Shown: positions 1-10,031, counted from the stretch's first letter. The stretch: DNA of 22,119 nucleotides from Micractinium sp. NFX-FRZ (GCA_029339195.1 JAPTJF010000668.1:1-22119); one strand, 5' to 3'. Numbers and translations are program-made. Notes: generated from the sequence alone by a model not told the origin.

Positions 1-241
1 ACGTACGTGCAGTTTTTCTAAACTTTTCGGCGGGGGGGGGTGCCCGGAACCAAAAAAAAGAATAGCAGCCGCCTAAGGGTAGTTTTTGACTTGGGGCGCT
101 TCAGCACACACAGTTGTGTGGGCACCGTTGTTTGGGCATAATAACCCAACCAGGAACCAGCATGGCCTGCCACTGCTTTCATAATGTCCCCCTAGCCTTT
201 GCATCCTACTTTGCCCACTGACGCTTCCGTTCTACTTGCAG

Positions 242-1391
242 GCGCCCGCGGCGCTTGGGCGGCGGCAAGGGCGGCGAGTCTCGTGTGGTACCGCGGCCCC
301 CCAAGGACGTCAAGAAGCAGTTTGTGGCGCGGCTAGTGGAGCGTGCAGTGGCAGAGAAGTGAGTGCTAGGGGTGGGGTTGTCTGGCTTGCTTTAAGCTAT
401 CTTGACTGGGCACTCGGGCAGGACAACGGGTAGCTGGAGGCTGGCATTTATGAAAGTAGTTTGTAGCGTGGCGATTGAAGCGGGCAGAAGAGTCACAGGA
501 CAAGCAGGAGGTTGTGGTGCACTGCACCGTTTCCAGGCCCACGGCAGTTGCCGCCCCTGTGCTGTCCCCAACCTGGGGTGCTCTTCATGCTCTGTGCCCT
601 CAGGGAGCGGCTGGCTCGCAAGGAGTCTGAGCGGGATGAGTCGCGGCGTGAGCGGGACCGCAGCAAGGACCGCAGCAGGTGCGGTGTGCATGCTGCCTGC
701 CTGCCTCGCATGGGCTGCTTCACGCGCGCCGCCTTGAGGTCCGCACCGCATGTACGCACTGACGGTATTACCCCTTCAAAGTCTACCAGAGCTGAGCTGA
801 TGCCTTCGTACGTATGCAGGGAGCGGGAAGAGGGCGAGCGGCGGCGCGACCGCAGCAGGTGCGTGCTGTCTGCTGATGTGGTGGAATGTGCATGCCTGGC
901 AGCCAGCACTGCTTGCACTGCTTTTTCGCTGTGGATGCAGCTCAAGCATGCCTGCACTGCTCCAGATAGTTGCTGGCTGGAGAGGAAAGCGCAGGCCACC
1001 TTCTCATCATGCCATCGGCTTGTGGTTGTTGCAGAGATCGCGAGGAGGGCGAGCGGCGGCGGGACGATCACCGCTCACGCGACCGGTCCCGGTGGGTAGT
1101 GCTGCCGCCCTGCCAAGCAGGGCCGTTCTGGAATGAGTGTCGTTACCTCATGGTGGCCATAGGCGAAGGAGCAGGCTCAACTGCTAGCTGGCGGCACCTG
1201 CCATCTGTCAAAAGCATGCACAGCACAAACCCAAAACACGTGGGCCTTGCACTGCAAGTAATACACCACCCTGCATTGCCTGTGCGTGCAGGGAACGCTA
1301 TGGGGATAGGGACAGGAAGCGAGACAGCCGATATGACGACCGCGATTATGACCGCGATGCCAAGCGCTCCCGCAGAGAGCGGGATCTTTAA
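242..1391 (+). CDS. SNRNP70: U1 small nuclear ribonucleoprotein 70 kDa (U1-70K), C-terminal part, 5 exons, 5' partial
   Basis: U1-70K binds stem-loop I of U1 snRNA through an RRM and helps U1 recognise 5' splice sites in the nucleus. Visible here is the region after the RRM. Exons are 242-358, 604-678, 820-858, 1035-1091 and 1292-1391, with stop TAA at 1389-1391. Every junction is GT-AG and phase 2, and joining them gives 128 residues. The first exon reads RPRRLGGGKGGESR, matching the U1-70K block just after the RRM (W-x-PRRLGGG-x-G in plants and animals). The remaining exons are almost entirely Arg/Asp/Glu/Ser (ERDRSKDRSR, EEGERRRDRSR, YDDRDYDRDAKRSRRERDL), the usual mixed-charge RS/RD tail. 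The RRM is not in the window, so the name rests on the PRRLGGG block plus the tail. Another RS-rich splicing factor is the alternative. The preceding 1-241 is an intron ending in TTGCAG. Confidence 0.8.
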
Positions 1392-1881
1392 TCCACCGGC
1401 TAAAGGATTCAAAGGAGTTGTGTTCTAGCTCCAGGGCCCTGTCTACTGGAGTGGGGAGCTCACACACGCGGGCGTTGCCCACCCCTGTCAACATGTGTAG
1501 GAGCTTGCCCTTGCTGGTCCCTGCACCTGCGCCTCGCAATTTTGAGCTTAAGTATCAGTGCATCGATGGTGCTCAGCCTGCCGGCTCAAACTCAAATCAA
1601 TCTTGCCGTGGGATTGCTTCGATGTGTTGGTGAGAAGGGAGGAGATGAGGGCGAGTCCAGTGCACCACCCGAGGCCAGGGATGCAGAAGACAAAATGTAC
1701 GACAGCTTGATCGAGATTGTTAAAATTGGCCGTGGGGTCAGTGCAGGCCTCCCTGGCATCATGCCAGGGAACGAACAGCTGTGCTGCAACAGACTCGAAC
1801 AGCACTCTCGTGTTGTTCTGCTCTTATCATCAGGCGCTGTATTTGTAGGTGCCAGCGTAACATGAGGAGGTGTGCAGCACA
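1392..1881. other. Convergent 3' spacer between U1-70K and the GT32 gene
   Basis: This 490-nt stretch lies between two converging stop codons and should hold both 3' UTRs. No ORF here has a recognisable product. I found no TGTAA poly(A) signal on the plus strand after 1391, nor its complement TTACA for the minus-strand gene, so both cleavage sites are undefined. The UTRs may overlap. Confidence 0.5.
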
Positions 1882-4800
1882 TTACGACGGGCGAGGGGCG
1901 GGACACGACTTGCACACCGATGCCCGCAGGCCGTCAAGGGTGAAGATGCCTGCGCCGTTGCCGCCACCCAACCAGCTGGCAGAGTATCTGTGGTAGCCTG
2001 CACAGAGGGCAGGCGAGGTGCAACAATATAATTACAGGAGTATGGAGGCGGAGGAAGCACTCAAAACTGGAGCGGCCAAACAAAACGGCGATGCGCGATG
2101 CAGGACAACAGTGATAGAGCAGGGGGCCGTGCCGTGCGGGAAGCTGGGTGGGCACATTGCAGCGAACAAGTGTGGAGAGAGTAGGCAGGTGGGGTGCGCA
2201 ATGCAAGGTGATTGGGGCGCAAGGGTGGAGGTGAGAGCGCAGGTGACAGCGCAGTATCTACCTGCGCTCGTCACCATGGGTGCAAGTCCCACAGCTCTCT
2301 GCAACGACACCTTTTGATGGCACTCCGGCTCGTTCCAGTGGCACAGCAGGTACCACGTGCGCTGCATGGCAAGTGAAGGGATGTGCAGGTGGCGAGGGGT
2401 TGGAGAGCGCGGGTCGGCAGTAAACAGGACAAAGAAAGGGGTTGTGCGCGGGAGCGGGCGCCGTGCCAGGCTGTGTGGGCAGACGGGCGGGCAGTTGACA
2501 TGCAACCCACCACAGCGTGCACCAACATGGTGCTGTTTAGTGAGCCTGTGCTGTTAGCTTGGTGCGGCCCCGCCCAGGGGTCTTCCTGCCCCTCCCGCTT
2601 CTGTGGGCCTTGAGCAAGGAAGGCCTGGTTCATGCGAGGCGGGCCTACAGGAGAAGCGGATGGCGGAAAAGAGGCGCTGACGAGGTAAACTGTACAGCCA
2701 AGAGCAGGCAGCAGGCACCAGCGGGGCGTGCGAGCTGGGCGCAGCGGCCACTGTCGACTGCATATGCACAGCCTGCCCCGCTAGCACGAAGCTGAGAATG
2801 CATGCAAACTGGCAACAACTTGGCAGCCCAACGTGCTCGCGGCGGTCCGCACCTGCTAGCTCGTTGCCTTGGACATTAGGGTTGCGCTTCCACGCAGCAT
2901 GCACCGTCCGGATGGCCGTTTCCCAAATGGGATGCCCGGCCACTCCCGCAAACACACCATTTGTCACCCCCCCGCCTGTGCCCTGCAGCCACCAAGGCAG
3001 GCAGGCAGCGCTCGTCTGGCACTAAGACAGGCAGGCTGCACATGATGATCTGTCAGTTGATGAAGCGGCTGGCCGTCCCGGACCCGGCACACTGCGTGCT
3101 GCGTGGCGTGGTGCAGCTATGGCCGGCCTCCAGTACTCATTGACTTGCCCACAACTTTGAGCACCCCAACCAATAGCCTGCAGTACAACGTTCGCCCACT
3201 TCACCTCACCTGCAGCACCACGTCTGCATTGCCGTCCAGCCAGGCCTCCACCGGCCGCCAGCACTCAATGTCCAGGTCGAGGTAGAAGCCTGCACGCAAA
3301 AGAGGAGTCAGCAAACTCGCAAATAACAAGCTTGGAGTGCTACATGTCAAAACGGGCAGCACTTGGGTGACATATATGCAGGTGCCAGAACCTGGAACGC
3401 ATGTGCGCGAGTGCCGGGAGTGAGAGTGCATGCGCGAGCCAGCGGGGCGCCCAAGTCGTTTCAGTTTGCAATATTCATTCGACCATTTTGAGTGGGCGCA
3501 TTGCATGGGGTGCCAACATGGGAGGGGCAAGGCACCTCCAGACTGGCCCCCCCGGGGCTGAGCTGGCACTTAAGACACATGGCTAGGAGGGCAAGGCGAG
3601 CCTGATCGGCGCCATACAATTTCAGCCCCAGGTCCCGCTTGTGGTTCAGGACATTGCTGGCGGAGGCCACCCACGATTGGCATGCAATGATCACATCCTC
3701 AGTGAGCAGGGTGCTGGCCACCCAGCCGCTGTTCAGGCCAGCCAGCACAGCAAGGCGCACAGGCAGCAGGCTCCCACTCGCTGCTCACCTCCCATTGCGT
3801 GCATGATGAAACTGGGGTCCGGGGGAGATGGGGGAAGGGGGCACAGAGTGAGTTGAGGGAGACAGTGTGTGGACGCACAGCATGCACATTGAGGGGCACT
3901 GCCTGAACGACAGCTCATGCGAGCATCAGCATTGTGTGTCACCAATCATGCTGTTCAACCCGGTTTTGGTGTAGCGCATGCGTAAGCACTGTAAGGACTG
4001 CTCAATAACACACCAGCTTGCCCCCTTTTCCCCCTTGGAAATGCTCACTATTTCAACATGTCGGCGCGCTGCACCACACTCTTTACAGAGCCCCACATCT
4101 CGCTGTACTCAGGGTAGTGCTGCAGGGAAGAATGCGAGATCGCAAGCTTGAACTCAGAGATGGTCAGATCAGAATGTCCAATACTTCAAGGGTCTCCAGG
4201 TGGGCAGGGTAGTGCTGCAGGGAAAGATTGGCAGGTGTAGGCACACTGAGTAACTTTGTCTAGGGTAGTGCCGCAGGGGTTGGTTGATGGGCTACAAATT
4301 GTCCTGGATAGCGTGGCAGGGGTGTTCTAGGTGCAGTGGGCGTGAGGCACACCTTGGGACTTGGCAGTATGCCCCGAGTGGGCAGGCATCTTTGACGCCA
4401 AGACGCCCGAGCAGCAACTCTTGCCTTGATACAGGGGCTGCTTGCCGGTGGTGAGATGCCGTATGTAGTCGTCTGAGGCGACCTCTTAGCTTAGCTACCT
4501 GGCATGGCAGCACCTATGCACGCAGGGCGCTAGAATGATGGCTGCTTTCGGCAGTGATATCCCTCTCCTGACCCCATCTCAACACACCCACCCTGCCGAC
4601 CCTGCACTTGCCTTGGTAATGAGGCGAGTGGCAGCCTCTTGATCCCACTGCAGGCATGAGACAGGGGCCAATGAGCAGGGAAGAGCCCTCATGGCGGCAC
4701 GGCAAGTGGTTGGCAGCACCACCAAGTTGCACGCGGTCACTGCTGCTGCAAAAAACACACAACCTATTGCCCTTGCATGGCTGCAGGCATCAGCAGCCAG

Positions 4801-5879
4801 CCCCACACTACCAGCCCTATGGGCTGGCAGGCGCAGGGGCGCGCTGCTGCAAAACTTGAACAGCGTGCTGCTGCCCCTGCTGCCCTAACTGCAGAGCAGT
4901 ATTCCCAAAGCAGCACCGGGCAACAACAAATTCAGGCTGTGGGCACACCTGGACGTACCACCAGCCTTGAGGCACGTGCATGAGGGCACACGACTGCCCC
5001 CATTCCTCCCGCGTGCTCTTGCTCTGGTTGGCGGTGGCCTCCAAGTAGGCCGGCAGGTCAGGCAGGTAGACTGTGGGGCAAAAAGGGGAAGGCAGGAGGG
5101 CATCAGAGGCAGGAGGAGGCAGTTCGGGCTATCGGGTGCTCAGGGGTGCGCAGCCGCCTCATGGAAGGGGGCAAGCAAGCGGGCGGGCAGGCATTCATAC
5201 GTCTGCTCACACGTGGTGTAGTGAATCTCGTTAGGAAGGCAAAGCTCCACCCTGCGCTGAAGGAATCCTCAAAGCAGAGGGCTGCATGCTCGAACAAAGT
5301 CTGCCACTCACTGTGGTGCAGGATGCGTGGGATGCGGTGGCGGTCTGTGGGCGGTGGCTGCAATGGCAGGCTCCACCGCTTGGCCAGCTCCACATGGGCA
5401 GGGCGCTGCTGCAGCCATTGCGCCATGTCACGTGCAATGCTGCTCCAATAGGCGGGGGGCCACTGTTCCCGCCCCGCCTTGCTGCCGCCAGCGCCGCCAG
5501 CTGGGGCGTGGCGCACGGTAGCTGCCTGCCCAGGACCATCAGTGCCATATACTGCCACCGACTCCTGCTTGCCCTCCATCGCGCTGACCACCACCCAGAA
5601 CAGCATCACCCCGCCAAGCAGGCCAGCCAGGCCCCAAACCAGCTCCTTCTTGGGGACCCAAGTGGACGGCGGCGGCAGAGGCGGGGCCCGCGCATCTGTC
5701 AGCAGCGCGTCGATGTCATCTGCTAGGCCTGCGGAACAGGTTGCAATTATTAAATGCACGAGCTGAACGCACCACCGGTGCAGGACGCAAGCCGGTGCAG
5801 GGCAAGAGGGCGTAACACTGAGGGTCGGAGCTCTGTTCCCCTTTAACTCACCTGCGTTCCTCCGGGATGGGGCGGCCAT
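1882..5879 (-). CDS. GT32-family (OCH1-like, DXD) glycosyltransferase, type II membrane protein, 11 exons, 418 aa
   Basis: Predicted Golgi or ER sugar transferase; donor and acceptor are unknown. Exons in transcription order: 5879-5852, 5728-5312, 5070-4949, 4647-4612, 4119-4049, 3811-3789, 3289-3210, 2982-2853, 2644-2511, 2361-2262, 1997-1882 (TAA). All phases match and the CDS is 1257 nt. Residues about 39-60 (ELVWGLAGLLGGVMLFWVVV) form one signal anchor. The catalytic domain starts at IPRILHH (142-148), the family's IPK-I-IH block. Next come a basic/acidic WDQEAATRLITKHYPEY segment, QRADMLKYFIMHAMGG, and the DXD signature FYLDLDIECWRP with D237 and D239. GGGVTNGVFAG, GPPRMNQAF and the C-terminal YHRYSASW (W389) follow, equivalent to the family's H-x-x-x-SW end. 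The start ATG (GGCCATGG context) is followed nine codons later by a GTGAGT donor. The exon 2 end, the exon 8 donor and exon 10 are the least certain boundaries. One intron uses a GC donor and one exon is 23 nt. Confidence 0.85.
3789..3811 (-). other. 23-nt microexon of the GT32 gene
   Basis: Flanked by CCCCAG on the 5' side and GTGAGC on the 3' side in the minus strand. It changes phase from 2 to 1 and encodes FIMHAMG, between ADMLKY (exon ending 4049) and GFYLDLD (exon starting 3289). Without it, neither the reading frame nor the conserved R-AD...Y-x-x-x-GG-x-YLD-x-D block is restored. Confidence 0.8.
4110..4279 (-). repeat. Three copies of a splice-acceptor block in a GT32 intron
   Basis: On the plus strand a 20-nt block (CAGGGTAGTGCTGCAGGGAA) occurs identically at 4110-4129 and 4205-4224, with a degenerate third copy at 4261-4279. 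The first copy straddles the 3' splice site and first codons (HYP) of the exon 4119-4049. The other two lie upstream in transcription, inside the intron, and keep the CAG/CACTAC or CGG/CACTAC arrangement. Copy 2 therefore looks like a decoy acceptor. Confidence 0.8.
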
Positions 5880-5970
5880 GCTATCACGTTGCAGACCGAA
5901 AGCTGCAAGCGCTGGGCTCCCAGCAAGGGAGACCAGTGAAGGCCACCCTACTGGCAAGTCTGGAGCTCCT

Positions 5971-5988
5971 CTGAAACTCGAGTTTCAG
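5971..5988. repeat. 18-bp perfect palindrome upstream of GT32
   Basis: CTGAAACTCGAGTTTCAG is its own reverse complement, with no spacer. It lies 92 bp upstream of the GT32 start codon, in its probable promoter or 5' UTR. It could be a dimeric protein site or an RNA hairpin; nothing in the sequence decides between these. Confidence 0.7.
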
Positions 5989-7126
5989 GCACTCCGGACA
6001 ACACCCAGGTGCAGTGTAAATGGTTCGAGCACTTGGCTGTCAGCCGGCTTTGGGGAGAGCCTTTCAAAAACTGGGTTTTCACGGGCGCCCACTGGGGAGG
6101 TCGGGAAACGGCTCACCCTGACATTGGAAGGTTGCAGTCCGTCGAACAAAGCCGTGCCGCCCCCTTTCAACCTGCCTGCGCAGCTGCGCGCAGGCGGTAC
6201 AAGTACAGTACACGAGGACCCACGGTGGTTTGTAGGCCCCTGGACCAGTATCTAGGGATGGAGGCAAGTAGAACAAGTGTCTGGATGTCTGGGTAGGGGA
6301 GAGCAGTTCACAGCATTGCCCCACACCCACCCACACTTGACATGCAGTGCAGCCGGCTAAGCAACGGCAACGGGCGCAGCCGGGATAGCAGTCCAATAAG
6401 CCCGCCGCTGCACAGGCAGGCGGCTGCGCACAAGTGCAGCAGGCTAGGTAGAGGCGCAGACAGGTGGGTCAACAAGGCTGATAGAAATACTGGCAGTTGG
6501 GAACAGAACTGCAAAGCCGCTACGTATCTTTCAGTTTTTGGCAAGAAAGTGAGGGCGTCTCTAAATAAGGATGCACCCTGGGTTGCAAAGGATGCAGGAT
6601 GCAATAAGGGGGGTGCCAACTTGGCAGCCAGCCCTCCAGCTCCTCCGGAACCCCTTCACACACCTCGCTTGCATTTCACCCACCCACCCATACGGACATT
6701 CTTAAGACCCAAAGGCTCCATCTTGCACACGCGTCGCCATGTGGGCCACAGTTTCAAGGTCATGCCGGCAGCAAGTCTGTCTGACAGCCAACTCAGGAGT
6801 CAGCAGCGGCAGTCAAGTGGATACGGGTGCGGCAGAGCCTTGCTGGCTGCTGCGAAACGACTGGCATGATGGCAGCCAGAAGAAAGACGCAAAGGGCGAG
6901 GCTGCACGTGCGCCCCGTGAGTGCACTGCACATGGGGGCAGGCATGCACTGTGCTGAGCCAGTGGACCGCCCGTATTACTCTGGAGGCTAGTTGGACAGC
7001 AGGCACACCTGTACTGCATGCAGCGGGGTGGACAGCAGTAGCCAGCCCGATCCCAGCCTAGCAGCCCGCTAGAAGACGGTGCTGCCGCTGTGCCAGCTGC
7101 CACCCAAGGGAGTGCAGTAGTCACCT

Positions 7127-7360
7127 ATGTTCAGTTCTGTGATCAAGCTTCGGATCACTGCCTCTGCTGCCGCCAAGACAGCAGCTCAGATGGACAAATT
7201 TGCCAAGGATCACGCAGGCACTGAGGGGGCGCTGGTGCAGGTGCTTGGCGGCAGCGCGCTGCCGGCAGCGGGGCTGTCAGCTGGCACCCCTACTTCCCAG
7301 CTCCAGTTTCCCGCCATGTCCGTTCCTTTCTCTTTGTATACATCCTCCATTGCATCTTAA
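7127..7360 (+). CDS. Orphan 77-codon ORF, hypothetical
   Basis: An ATG-initiated frame with an in-frame TAG two codons upstream, so it is self-contained as an unspliced ORF. The first half (SAAAKTAAQMDKFAKDHAG, then TEGALVQVLGG) has the composition of real soluble protein, whereas the last 25 residues do not. The segment 7191-7240 is bounded by CTCAG and CAG/GTGCTT, so it could instead be an isolated exon of an unrecognised plus-strand gene or a relic. No family was recognised and no neighbouring exons could be linked. Confidence 0.2.
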   Translation: MFSSVIKLRITASAAAKTAAQMDKFAKDHAGTEGALVQVLGGSALPAAGLSAGTPTSQLQFPAMSVPFSLYTSSIAS

Positions 7361-7482
7361 GACTATACCCACTTTCTAAATGCAATGCGCACTGTTGCAT
7401 GTGAGAACTTCGTCTATGCGAGCCCTACCTTCAACTTTTTGGAATTCATTTGGCCAAGCGAAACATCTAAGCATAGCAGCCT

Positions 7483-7509
7483 AACACGGTGGAATATGCG
7501 CACCGTGTT
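7483..7509. repeat. Perfect 9-bp inverted repeat with 9-nt loop
   Basis: AACACGGTG at 7483-7491 and CACCGTGTT at 7501-7509 are exact complements. A second short hairpin, AGTGCAA-GG-TTGCACT, lies about 25 nt further on. Both are downstream of the GT47 stop on the minus strand, so they may sit in its 3' UTR or just past it. Their role is unknown. Confidence 0.6.
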
Positions 7510-7973
7510 CAAAACTCGTTGTTATGTGGCAGGAAAGTGCAAGGTTGCACTCATGGCCTGGATAGGCATGGCCTATTGCCACCACCTAACAAGTGATGTC
7601 ATTTGACCCATGCCTGGCGGGCACGCCTATGCATGTCCTCAATCCCCACAAGGTACTGAGCACGGCTGCTAGGGGACTGTAAGGAACGCCCGCCTGGTGA
7701 CGTTCATTAATCCATCTTGCACGCCCCGCCCCCCATCCCACCCTACATTTCGAAGCTGCATAGTGACGCAATGATCAATTCAGTCAGGAAGTGACTGTCC
7801 CGTGTTGCAATGCTGGCCCTTGGTGACGGACTGTCATGGCCAGTTTGTCAAGAGCAGCTAGCTGCCATATTTTCTTGCTTTGAAACAGTTCTGACAAACC
7901 ACCCCTTCCCCTCGAAACTTGCCTGCTAACACGCACAGAGTTTGGAAGTGATTTACAGACTCGAATTCACATG

Positions 7974-9797
7974 TCACAGATCTGGGTGGATTGCATGCAA
8001 GATCAAGTCGACAGCGCTTGGATCAGATGCATCCAATATGGTCTTATACAGCAGCTTGCGACGCACTGCCTCCAGCGCCCTCTGCATCGCTGTGACCTGG
8101 GCTGAGTCGATGGCTGCTATAACAGGCACTAGCTGTGTGACGTCGGGAATGACATGTGTCACCTGAATTTCTGGTTCCCAATGTTGCGCCTGCCATTGCT
8201 GGTCGGGGTTCGTCACCCAAGGTGTAGTGTCTTCGATCCGTACTACCAGGCTGAAGGCTCCAGCTTGTACTTGAGAAGCCAGGGGAACTGTATTAAAGGG
8301 GGGCCCTGCAAGAGAATGCACACCGGTGTCAGGACGGCAAGCACACAGCTAGGTGCAGCACCATTATGTCACATTGCTGTCAAGGTGCTGCACGAACTTA
8401 CCTGCAAATACAGGTAAGCATCCGTTGATGATGACCTCGCTGGCGCGCCTGCTCGACTGTGTGTCGCCAGGCATGACGAGGCAAAAGCGACTATGCTGGT
8501 ACTTTTGAACAACCTCCTCATGTGGCATCTGGCCATGACAGCCCAGGCAGCCCTTGTAGATGAAAACACTTTCTGCTCCCTCAAGGTGTGTGCTTATGTA
8601 ATAGCGCATCCGCTGGCCTGCCGACCGCTCTTCAGCTTCTGCTGCACCCCCAATATATGTGAGGAGTGTGGTGCGATTTGTGAACGAAACGTGTGCAGGG
8701 GCGTTCAGGTTTGCATTGTAGGGCGCCACAATGGTCCTGCGCCTCGATGCACAAGAGGCCTGCCGCTCCACAACAATTTGTTGGGCCTCACGCAACCATG
8801 CGTGCCTTGCGCAGTCACCAAAGGTCAGCGGTGCAGGAAGGTAGGTGACCATTTTTGTTGGGCTCCCCAGGGTGGGGACAACCGCCATGAGGGCGGAGAA
8901 CACCTCCTCCGGTCGAATGGGAAGCTGCTCGTAGTCGGCTGGGGTGAGGCTCGTTGCCCACCAGGCCCTGAGGACAGGAAATTTAGGCGCAAACCACAAG
9001 GAGGTGTCTTGATCAAAGAGTGCGGTGTGTTACTGCAGCAGCTTCTTGCACAGCCTACCAATCTAGTCATCACAGCTGCCAAGTTTCAACATTGTAATCG
9101 CACACACTCTTAGTGAACCAAAGACATATTTGTCCTTACCAAACAGAAACTTGGCAGCTTCTACTCACCACATATAGTAGCAGTACAGGTCTATGTATAT
9201 AAGAGAGGCATCCTTGATTGAGTGTGCCAGGTACGTAGAGGAGCGCAGTGCGTGGCCAAAGAACCAGGCACCCGAGTGCTGGTCGAGGCTGTGGTGCAGT
9301 TTGAACTGTGAGAACCGCTGCCCCGCCAACTTCTGGACCGACAAAGCCGGCCCTATCGGGTCTTCCAAATCGCACTTGGGCAGGCCCACATAAGGGGCAA
9401 GGAGCGCCATGTCCAGGTAAAAAATGCCGTTGCGCAGGGTGTTGGACTGGTTGCTGGCAGCAGCATGGGCTTCACCAAGCTGCCCAGGTGCATGGTGATC
9501 TGGCTTAGAAGATCCAGCCTGACGAAAAGTTTCAAGGGCATTTTCGCTGAGATAGAGGTCCAAGGCCAGCGTCACCAGCAGCACCAAGACGGGAAGGGCA
9601 ATGAGCCACTTCGCCAGCTTCCCCTGCAGCTCTGCAAGGGCCAGAAGGGCATATAGGAAGGGGAAGGGCAACGAACCACTGACACAGTGGTTAGCGCTAA
9701 CTGCGCCCAGAGCAAATTGACACTCGAAGCTATCTTTCTGCATTCACTGGGCACGGTGAGCTAGCACGGTTGGGTCGCACGGCTTGCATACCTCCAT
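7974..9797 (-). CDS. Exostosin-like GT47 glycosyltransferase, type II membrane protein, 4 exons, 452 aa
   Basis: Predicted Golgi GT47 enzyme; the sugar specificity cannot be read from sequence. Exons: 9797-9792, 9623-9169, 8967-8402 and 8305-7974 (TGA), with phases 0, 2 and 1 matching. The preferred start has an ideal context (GCCGCCATGG) and only two codons before a GTATGC donor. It yields a short cytosolic tail (MEGKLAK) and a signal anchor at about residues 8-27 (WLIALPVLVLLVTLALDLYL), typical of Golgi type II enzymes. The lumenal part has IFYLDMALLAPY, DASLIYIDLYCYYM and the diagnostic exostosin block FCLVMPGDTQSSRR followed by SEVIINGCLPVFAG (about 314-343). The C-terminus has the usual helical end (MQRALEAVRRKLLYK). 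Alternative: an unspliced start at ATG 9743-9741 gives 490 aa, but the pyrimidine-rich run before 9624 looks like a 3' splice site. The GT32 gene follows in the same orientation, 2.1 kb downstream. Confidence 0.85.
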
Positions 9798-10031
9798 GGC
9801 GGCATGGCCTACTACTGAGGAGAGCTTTCATGTAGCACACATCTCTCCCGTGCCTGCAGTGCCCGTTCACTGGGCATCCTCTGAGAGATGTGCGAAAACT
9901 ACGCGGTGTGAAGCACGCTGTACTGCACGTTGTACCTCCGCTTGAAACGAACGGGGCGCCATGTCGTGTGTGGAGCGGTCTACATCAACAGGACTGTTCA
10001 CAGGAGAACGATCACCCACTGACAACGAGCA
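9798..10031. promoter_or_regulatory. Divergent promoter and leader region between GT47 and the GLTSCR gene
   Basis: Only 234 bp separate the two predicted start codons, which point away from each other, so one short region must serve both transcripts. It contains nested inverted repeats: CACATCTCTC (9838-9847) pairs with GAGAGATGTG (9883-9892). Inside these, TGCCC (9860-9864) pairs with GGGCA (9872-9876). I see no clear TATA box. Confidence 0.5.

Larger units (their letters stand above)
5880..7973. other. 2.1-kb spacer between GT47 and GT32, no convincing gene
   Basis: The spacer holds the GT32 upstream region (right of 5879) and the GT47 3' UTR (left of 7974). A TTACA at 7953-7957 is a TGTAA on the minus strand, only 17 nt past the GT47 stop, so it is a weak poly(A) candidate. 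Open frames exist on both strands (for example 5878-6255 plus, 6308-6619 minus and 6342-6869 plus). They contradict each other, and their translations are low-complexity with no family match I recognise. An 8-bp GC stem lies near 6175-6196. The stretch from about 7360 to 7960 is visibly more AT-rich and rich in short inverted repeats. Confidence 0.5.

Noticed and set aside
5103..5957. One unspliced 284-codon minus ORF for the GT32 N-terminus
   Set aside because: The stretch 5851-5729 is better read as an intron (GTGAGT to CCGCAG), and the frame past 5312 does not continue the GT32 domain, whereas the exon at 5070 does.
5878..6255. 125-codon plus ORF diverging from GT32
   Set aside because: It starts inside the antisense of the GT32 start codon, has no recognisable domain and an equally open minus-strand frame opposite.
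6342..6869. 175-codon plus ORF in the spacer, and the overlapping minus ORF at 6308-6619
   Set aside because: Neither has a motif, a splice-linked partner or a clear codon signal. They overlap on opposite strands, so I could not support either as a gene.
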